17,852 nt of DNA from assembly GCA_024226105.1 (NCBI GenBank), contig JAAELZ010000844.1, positions 1-17,852 on the forward strand, in the 5' to 3' direction. Both the position numbers and the translations under genes were made by a program. Of the stretch, positions 12,531 to 17,852 are shown in pieces. The first letter of the stretch is position 1. Every line of letters begins with the position of its first letter. The DNA is from Pseudomonadota bacterium. GTDB lineage: Bacteria; Pseudomonadota; Gammaproteobacteria; Arenicellales; Poriferihabitantaceae. The notes under the pieces are model-generated. The model was not told the DNA's origin, ran no database searches, and was given only the letters and a program-made list of their open reading frames with translations.

Positions 12531-14008
12531 ACCATAAACTCAATTATTTGCTTGCGGGTCTGGATGTGTCGGGCTTGAGCACCAACCCCGAGATTCAAAA
12601 TATCTCTTTAGACAGCCGGGAGATACTTCCCGGAGGTTTGTTTATCGCGCTTAAGGGTGAGCGGGTTGATGCGCGTATTTTTATCCCGGGCGTGATGGAG
12701 CAAGGCGCTGCCGCGGTGCTTGTAGACTTTGATGATCAGGCGACGGATGCAAATTTGCCTGATCAATTGCAGAACGTGATAAAGGTCAGGAACCTGCGCG
12801 CCGAGTTGAGCAAGATTGCCGCCCGGTTTTACAATCGGCCTTCAGACAAACTTAAGGTGATCGGTATTACCGGGACCAATGGAAAAACCACCATTGCCTG
12901 GTACCTTGCACAAATGCTTGATGTTTTGGGAATGCCGGCAGGAATTATGGGCACTCTTGGAGCAGGGCCGATAGAAACCAGGGGCAGGACGCAGCTGGAT
13001 TCAACGGGTTTAACCACCCCTGATGCGGTGCAGGTACAAAAACAACTGGCGCGAATGGCTGAGGCTGGTATCAAGGTCGTGTGCATGGAAGTGTCATCGC
13101 ATGGTCTTGAGCTTGGCCGTGTCACCGAGGTGGTATTTGACACCGTGGTGTTTAGCAATATCAGCCAGGACCATCTTGATTTTCATCAGACCATGGCACA
13201 GTACGCTGCCGCAAAAAAACGCCTGTTTAAAGGGGATGATTTTAGCCGGGCAGTGATTAATGACGACGATGAACTGGGCCATGAGATTTTGCAGATGCTG
13301 GGGGAAAGAGGGTTTAGCTACGGTATTAATAACGGGAATTTGCGTGCGCTTGATATCGCGCTCGCGCCACAGGGGCTGCAGTTTTCGGTTTCCACAGCGC
13401 ACGAACAAATATCGTTGAATACCAGTTTGATCGGTGAATTTAACGTCTATAACATGCTTGCCGTGGTGGGTGCAGGCCTGGCGATGGAGTACGGCTTGAA
13501 TGAGTTGGCCGAAGCGCTGGAATTGTGCGCTCCCGTGCCGGGACGCATGGAGCGTATCGAAAGCCATCAGGATCAGCCTGTTATTGTTGTTGATTATGCG
13601 CATACGCCGGATGCGCTGAATAAAGCACTAACCGCGTGTCGCAGTCATTGTGCGGGTTCGCTTGTGGTGGTATTTGGCTGTGGAGGTGATCGTGATAAGG
13701 CCAAACGTCCCCGGATGGGGCGGATTGCCCAGCAGTTTGCGGATGAGGTTTTTCTTACCGACGACAATCCGCGCAGTGAACAGGCGGCCACCATTATTAC
13801 CGATATAAAGCGTGGCATGTCGGAACCCGCCTGGGTATTACATGATCGTGCGCAGGCCATATATGCGGCTATTGCCCAGGCACAGGCGGATGACTGGGTG
13901 CTGATTGCCGGCAAGGGCCATGAAACCCGGCAAACCTACGCCGAGCGCAGTGTTGAATTTGATGATCGCGTGCAGGCAAGACACGCGCTGGAGCGGATGG
14001 CGGCATGA
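12527..14008 (+). CDS. murE: UDP-N-acetylmuramoyl-L-alanyl-D-glutamate:meso-diaminopimelate ligase
   Basis: A 493-aa cytoplasmic Mur ligase that adds the third stem-peptide residue. It has an N-terminal UDP-binding domain (about 1-105), a central ATPase domain with P-loop ITGTNGKTT at 114-122, and a C-terminal ligase domain. Other motifs are MEVSSHGLE at 187-195, SNISQDHLDFH at 210-220, AAKKRLF at 228-234 with the likely carbamylated Lys, PGRMERI at 338-344 and VDYAHTPDAL at 355-364. DNPRSE at 413-418 is the signature for meso-diaminopimelate rather than lysine, which predicts DAP-type peptidoglycan. It overlaps both neighbours by 4 nt. Confidence 0.97.
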   Translation: MNHKLNYLLAGLDVSGLSTNPEIQNISLDSREILPGGLFIALKGERVDARIFIPGVMEQGAAAVLVDFDDQATDANLPDQLQNVIKVRNLRAELSKIAARFYNRPSDKLKVIGITGTNGKTTIAWYLAQMLDVLGMPAGIMGTLGAGPIETRGRTQLDSTGLTTPDAVQVQKQLARMAEAGIKVVCMEVSSHGLELGRVTEVVFDTVVFSNISQDHLDFHQTMAQYAAAKKRLFKGDDFSRAVINDDDELGHEILQMLGERGFSYGINNGNLRALDIALAPQGLQFSVSTAHEQISLNTSLIGEFNVYNMLAVVGAGLAMEYGLNELAEALELCAPVPGRMERIESHQDQPVIVVDYAHTPDALNKALTACRSHCAGSLVVVFGCGGDRDKAKRPRMGRIAQQFADEVFLTDDNPRSEQAATIITDIKRGMSEPAWVLHDRAQAIYAAIAQAQADDWVLIAGKGHETRQTYAERSVEFDDRVQARHALERMAA

Positions 14009-15372
14009 TGATGTTAAGCGAAGCCAGTACTGTCATGAAGGGCCACTTGAATGGATCAGACGGCCTTTTTCAGTCGGTGGAAATCGATACGCGCAGGCTT
14101 GAGAAGGACGCCCTGTATTTCGCGATTCACGGCGAAACTAAAAATGGTCACGAATTTATCGCTCAGGCAATGCAGCAGGGTGCGGCTTCGGCGGTTGCCG
14201 ACGAGGCATTTAGCAATGCGGATACGACACGCCATGTTCGGGTTGACGATACAACAACGGCACTGGGCATGCTGGCTACATACTGGCGTGAACGCTTTAG
14301 CGTGCCGGTGGTGGGCATCACCGGTAGCAACGGAAAAACGACGGTTTGCAGAATCTTGAGCGGCCTGTTTAATGAATTTATCCCCGGTATAACGCCGCAG
14401 GGCAGTTTTAATAATCATTGGGGTGTGCCGCTAACCCTGCTTAAATTACGCCAGCAGCATCAGTCAGCTATTATAGAAATGGGTATGAATCATGCCGGAG
14501 AGCTTTCGTATCTAGGCAAAATTGTAAAACCTTCGATTGGATTGATTACCAATGCGGCCGCCGCGCATCTTGAAGGTTTGAAAACGATCGAAGGTGTGGC
14601 CCGGGCCAAAGGGGAGCTGATAGATTTTGTAAGCGATGATGGCACTGTCATTCTAAATCGTGATGACTCGTTTTTTGCTGAATGGAAAGCCCGTGCGGGT
14701 GCTAAAGATTGTCTGAGCTTTGGAGAACACCAGGAGGCTGATTTCCGTGTTCTGAGAGCCCGGGGAAATCAGCTTCGTTTGAAGATTAAAGGCCGGGCTT
14801 TCGATTTTGAATGCCCTTTGATCGGGCAGCATAACCGTCTAAATGCCGCAGCGGCGGTTGCGGTAGCGGTGGTGGCCGAAGCGCCGATAGAGGCAATCAA
14901 AACCGGCCTGAAAAGCGTTAATGCGGTGCCGGGGCGCCTTCAACCCTTTCAGGTGTCGCCCGAGCTTACGCTGATCGATGACAGTTACAACGCAAACAAG
15001 GCTTCTATGCGAGCCGCTATTGATGTGCTGGCGGAACAGGCGGGGAGAAAAGTACTGATTCTCGGTGCGATGGGAGAACTGGGCAGGAATTCAAAGCGAA
15101 TCCATGAAGAGATTGGTGCCTATGCGAAAGCGAGTGGTATCGATTTCATGCTTACCCTGGTCGATCTAAACGATGTTGACTACCTGAGCGATATGGCAGC
15201 CTATCTCACCGGGTTTGGTGCGGGTGGTGCTGCCTATAGCGAAGTGGCGGATTTGGTTGCGAGACTGGAATTGCCCTCAGAGCCGACAACGGTTCTGGTC
15301 AAGGGATCCAGGTTCGCCCGGATGGAGCGGGTAGTCGATGTCATCAAACAAACAGGGGGTTCAAAATGTTGA
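14005..15372 (+). CDS. murF: UDP-N-acetylmuramoyl-tripeptide:D-alanyl-D-alanine ligase
   Basis: A 455-aa Mur ligase that attaches D-Ala-D-Ala to complete the pentapeptide precursor. The P-loop is ITGSNGKTT at 105-113. SFNNHWGVPLTLL at 134-146 and EMGMNHAGE at 158-166 are MurF-specific. VPGRLQPF and DDSYNANKASM mark the ligase domain. Three consecutive ATGs occur at the start (14005, 14008, 14011); the first overlaps the murE stop as ATGA and is chosen. The 3' end overlaps mraY by 7 nt, in a different frame. Confidence 0.97.
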   Translation: MMMLSEASTVMKGHLNGSDGLFQSVEIDTRRLEKDALYFAIHGETKNGHEFIAQAMQQGAASAVADEAFSNADTTRHVRVDDTTTALGMLATYWRERFSVPVVGITGSNGKTTVCRILSGLFNEFIPGITPQGSFNNHWGVPLTLLKLRQQHQSAIIEMGMNHAGELSYLGKIVKPSIGLITNAAAAHLEGLKTIEGVARAKGELIDFVSDDGTVILNRDDSFFAEWKARAGAKDCLSFGEHQEADFRVLRARGNQLRLKIKGRAFDFECPLIGQHNRLNAAAAVAVAVVAEAPIEAIKTGLKSVNAVPGRLQPFQVSPELTLIDDSYNANKASMRAAIDVLAEQAGRKVLILGAMGELGRNSKRIHEEIGAYAKASGIDFMLTLVDLNDVDYLSDMAAYLTGFGAGGAAYSEVADLVARLELPSEPTTVLVKGSRFARMERVVDVIKQTGGSKC

Positions 15373-16448
15373 CCTGGTTTTTTGAATGGCTTTCCGAATA
15401 CTACAGTGTGTTTAGTGTATTTCAGTACATCACATTCCGTGCGATCATGAGTGTGTTAACGGCATTGGTTTTATCCTTTGTGTTTGGGCCGATGATGATC
15501 CGAAAACTGAGCCTGTACAATATCGGGCAGACAGTGCGCGATGACGGGCCCTCTACCCACTTTTCAAAAGTGGGGACACCTACTATGGGTGGTGCATTGA
15601 TTCTGTTTGCGGTGGTAGTGGCAACCCTGTTATGGATGGATTTAAGCAATCGATATTTGTGGGTCACGTTGTTTGTAACGGTCTCATTCGGCTGCATTGG
15701 CTGGTATGATGATTATCAGAAGTTGGTTAATAAGGACCCCAGGGGAATGGGTTCAAAGCTGAAGTTTCTTTCCCAGACCAGCGCTGGATTTATCGCGGCA
15801 TACTGGTTGTACGCGACAGCGACTACGCCGGCTGAACTACAGTTCATTGTGCCTTTGTTTAAAAATGTGGCCTTTAACCTCGGCTGGTTTTTTATTCCGC
15901 TGGCATGGTTTGTGATTGTCGGCAGCAGTAATGCGGTCAATCTGACGGATGGCCTGGATGGTCTGGCGATACTGCCGGTGGTTATGGTGGCGGGGGGACT
16001 GGGTGTATTCAGCTATATGTCCGGCAATACCAATTTTTCTGAATACCTGAACGTGCCTTATCTGGCAGGCGCCGGGGAAATGATCATATTCTGTGCCGCC
16101 CTGGTAGGTGCGGGCCTTGGTTTCCTGTGGTTTAACGCTTATCCTGCGCAGGTGTTTATGGGGGATATTGGTGCTTTATCACTCGGTGCTGCACTCGGTG
16201 TCCTCGCCATTATCGTCAGGCAGGAAATTGTTTTGATGATCATGGGCGGACTGTTCGTTGTTGAAACGCTGTCAGTCATTATTCAGGTCGCATCATTTAA
16301 GCTGGTGGGACGCAGAGTGTTTAAAATGGCGCCAATTCATCATCACTTTGAGTTAAAGGGGTGGCCTGAGCCGCGCGTAATTGTGCGATTCTGGATAATC
16401 AGCTTTATCCTGGTCATTATTGGCCTTGCAACGCTGAAGGTAAGATGA
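15366..16448 (+). CDS. mraY: Phospho-N-acetylmuramoyl-pentapeptide-transferase MraY
   Basis: A 360-aa multi-pass inner-membrane enzyme, the same length as in E. coli. It transfers phospho-MurNAc-pentapeptide to undecaprenyl phosphate, making lipid I. Conserved cytoplasmic motifs are TPTMGG at 71-76, GWYDDYQK with Asp115-Asp116, the NLTDGLDGL loop at 192-200, QVFMGDIGALSLG with Asp267, and MAPIHHHFELKGW with His325-327. All catalytic aspartates and the HHH motif are intact. About ten hydrophobic helices are visible. The start ATG (15366) precedes the murF stop by a few bases; the stop overlaps the murD start. Confidence 0.98.
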   Translation: MLTWFFEWLSEYYSVFSVFQYITFRAIMSVLTALVLSFVFGPMMIRKLSLYNIGQTVRDDGPSTHFSKVGTPTMGGALILFAVVVATLLWMDLSNRYLWVTLFVTVSFGCIGWYDDYQKLVNKDPRGMGSKLKFLSQTSAGFIAAYWLYATATTPAELQFIVPLFKNVAFNLGWFFIPLAWFVIVGSSNAVNLTDGLDGLAILPVVMVAGGLGVFSYMSGNTNFSEYLNVPYLAGAGEMIIFCAALVGAGLGFLWFNAYPAQVFMGDIGALSLGAALGVLAIIVRQEIVLMIMGGLFVVETLSVIIQVASFKLVGRRVFKMAPIHHHFELKGWPEPRVIVRFWIISFILVIIGLATLKVR

Positions 16449-17842
16449 TGACGATGCAATCTACCAGCCGCGTTCGCATTACCAGCATCCCTTATAAAAA
16501 GGTTGCCGTGATCGGTTTTGGCGTAACCGGGCAATCCGTTATTCGCTATTTGAGCGACACCACCAGCGAACTGATCGCCATGGATACACGCGATCTGGCG
16601 GTGAATGCACGCCAGCTGAAACGTTTGTTCCCGAAAGTGCGGCTGGTGACGGGTGGGCTTGACCAGCATACGCTTGAAACCGCCGATATGGTCGTGGTCA
16701 GCCCGGGGGTTTCCATCCATGCGCTGGATTTGCGCAATAAAATCGGACCACAAACGGAGCTGGTCGGCGATATTGAGTTGTTTGCACGCTATGCCGATGC
16801 ACCGATCATCGCGATTACCGGTTCGAACGGCAAAAGTACGGTGGCTACCCTGGTTGAAATTTTGATCAATGCAGGCGGCAAAGCGGCACTTTTGGGTGGA
16901 AATATCGGGGTGCCTGCGCTGGATTTATTTGAAAAAGCAACGCCGGATGTTTATGTGCTGGAACTTTCAAGCTTCCAGCTTGAGACCACAGATAACTTAA
17001 GAGCAGATGTTGCAGTGGTGCTCAATTTAAGTGAAGACCACCTGGATCGATATCCTTCCTATATGGCCTACACAGACGCGAAAGCCAGGGTGTATCGAAA
17101 TGCGCGCAGCGAAGTGATCAACCGTGATGAACCCGGTACACCTCAAATTTTAATGCCCAATAGCGTCAGTTTTGGCCTGGCTAAACCACGTAACGAACAC
17201 GAGTTTGGCATTATTACCGAAGCAGATAGCAGCTGGTTTGCTCAGGGCGACATAAAAATTCTTGAAACCGGGAAATTGGCCCTGCAGGGGCGGCAAAATT
17301 GGCTCAATGCGCTTGCTTCACTCGCTATCGTGACTCAATACGGCTTGCAGATCACCCCTGATATGCTGGAAGCAATGTGCACCTTTGAGGGTTTACTTGA
17401 CCGCTGCGAGCAAGTTGCGAACGTCGAAGGGGTGTTGTGGATCAACGATTCCAAGGGTACCAACGTCGGTGCGACACTGGCGGCTATCGACGGGTTTGAG
17501 CAACCCAAGATCTTGATTATGGGCGGTCAGAGCAAGGGGGCAGATTTTTTGCCACTCAAGGCTGCTATGGGTGAGAGTGTACGTGAGGTAATTCTTATAG
17601 GAGAAGACGCGAATAAACTTGAAGCCGTGCTCATGGATGCAGTGAAAATTTCCCAGGCCGAGAGCCTCGAGCAGGCTGTGTTACGTGCCAGGGAGATTGC
17701 TGATCCGGGTGAGGTGGTGATGTTATCTCCGGCCTGTGCAAGTTTTGATATGTTTGAGAATTACAAGGCGCGTGGGGAAGCATTCCGCCAGCTTGTGAAG
17801 CAACATGTCCTGGAGCAGGATCTGGTGGAGGCCAGGACGTGA
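16445..17842 (+). CDS. murD: UDP-N-acetylmuramoyl-L-alanine:D-glutamate ligase
   Basis: A 465-aa Mur ligase that adds D-glutamate, the second stem residue. It has an N-terminal Rossmann domain (KVAVIGFGVTGQS at 19-31), P-loop ITGSNGKST at 124-132, GGNIGVP at 151-157, ELSSFQLE at 173-180, LNLSEDHLDRY at 193-203, WINDSKGTNVGAT at 332-344 and MLSPACASFDMF at 426-437. Odd: the segment usually GLPHR is GLLDR here (316-320), replacing the normal Pro-His, and DSKATN reads DSKGTN. The nearby Arg320 is kept. The start is ATG 16445, overlapping mraY as ATGA; ATG 16448 and 16454 are alternatives. The stop overlaps a GTG that probably starts ftsW. Confidence 0.97.
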   Translation: MMTMQSTSRVRITSIPYKKVAVIGFGVTGQSVIRYLSDTTSELIAMDTRDLAVNARQLKRLFPKVRLVTGGLDQHTLETADMVVVSPGVSIHALDLRNKIGPQTELVGDIELFARYADAPIIAITGSNGKSTVATLVEILINAGGKAALLGGNIGVPALDLFEKATPDVYVLELSSFQLETTDNLRADVAVVLNLSEDHLDRYPSYMAYTDAKARVYRNARSEVINRDEPGTPQILMPNSVSFGLAKPRNEHEFGIITEADSSWFAQGDIKILETGKLALQGRQNWLNALASLAIVTQYGLQITPDMLEAMCTFEGLLDRCEQVANVEGVLWINDSKGTNVGATLAAIDGFEQPKILIMGGQSKGADFLPLKAAMGESVREVILIGEDANKLEAVLMDAVKISQAESLEQAVLRAREIADPGEVVMLSPACASFDMFENYKARGEAFRQLVKQHVLEQDLVEART

Positions 17843-17852
17843 ATTCGTCCAC
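17839..17852 (+). CDS. ftsW: Probable start of ftsW (partial, cut by the window edge)
   Basis: A GTG at 17839 overlaps the murD stop as GTGA, with GGAG (17827-17830) 8 nt upstream as a good Shine-Dalgarno. Four complete codons (M-N-S-S) are visible before the sequence ends. The protein itself cannot be recognised. The name follows from the usual order mraY-murD-ftsW and the overlapping-start pattern of every other gene in this operon. Confidence 0.45.

Noticed and set aside
13094..13603. 169-codon minus-strand frame inside murE
   Set aside because: It is antisense to strongly conserved murE coding sequence, with no RBS or domain. Long antisense frames are expected from codon bias.
1..17852. 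CRISPR array, tRNA genes, intact insertion sequence or prophage
   Set aside because: I saw no regularly spaced repeats, no tRNA cloverleaf or CCA-end pattern, and no intact transposase or integrase gene.

Overview
The window is chromosomal DNA of a gammaproteobacterium. The evidence is gene order plus protein type. There is a divergent block (lpoA-yraN-SIS isomerase-dolP on the minus strand, rsmI on the plus strand) and a class A RNase P RNA directly upstream of mraZ. The dcw (division and cell wall) cluster then runs mraZ-rsmH-ftsL-ftsI-murE-murF-mraY-murD-[ftsW]. From memory, this is close to the arrangement in Pseudomonas and relatives. The meso-DAP signature in MurE and the LPS-heptose genes fit a Gram-negative envelope. 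I cannot name a genus.

Layout. (1) 1-291: the last codons of a thioredoxin-fold/GST-like protein, then a noncoding stretch with a long palindromic repeat. (2) 292-4834, minus strand: a compact envelope operon, lpoA, yraN, gmhA/diaA-type isomerase, dolP, rfaE2 and a VOC-family protein, with gaps of at most about 21 bp or overlaps. (3) 4877-5728: rsmI, divergent from lpoA. (4) 5729-8524: a segment that looks inserted between rsmI and rnpB. It holds hisC, an unrecognised six-helix membrane protein overlapping hisC, a convergent GFA-family zinc protein, two strong palindromes and a decayed transposase fragment. (5) 8525-8876: rnpB. (6) 8985 to the end: a strong sigma70-type promoter with candidate MraZ boxes, followed by the dcw operon. 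Every dcw junction overlaps by 4-7 bp, including murD into the probable ftsW start at 17839.

How the genes work together. LpoA (activator of a penicillin-binding protein) and DolP are outer-membrane lipoproteins of envelope maintenance. The isomerase and RfaE2 are two steps of ADP-heptose synthesis for LPS core. The dcw genes make peptidoglycan precursors (MurE, MurF, MraY, MurD), crosslink the septum (FtsI), assemble the divisome (FtsL) and set expression or translation (MraZ, RsmH).

I see no convincing new multigene system. Most of the window is conserved core. The points worth a second look are the transposase relic and palindromes at 8243-8450, a perfect dyad over the rnpB -10 box, the MraZ operator candidate, an unusual substitution in a conserved MurD motif, a charged insertion in LpoA, and the uncharacterised membrane protein.
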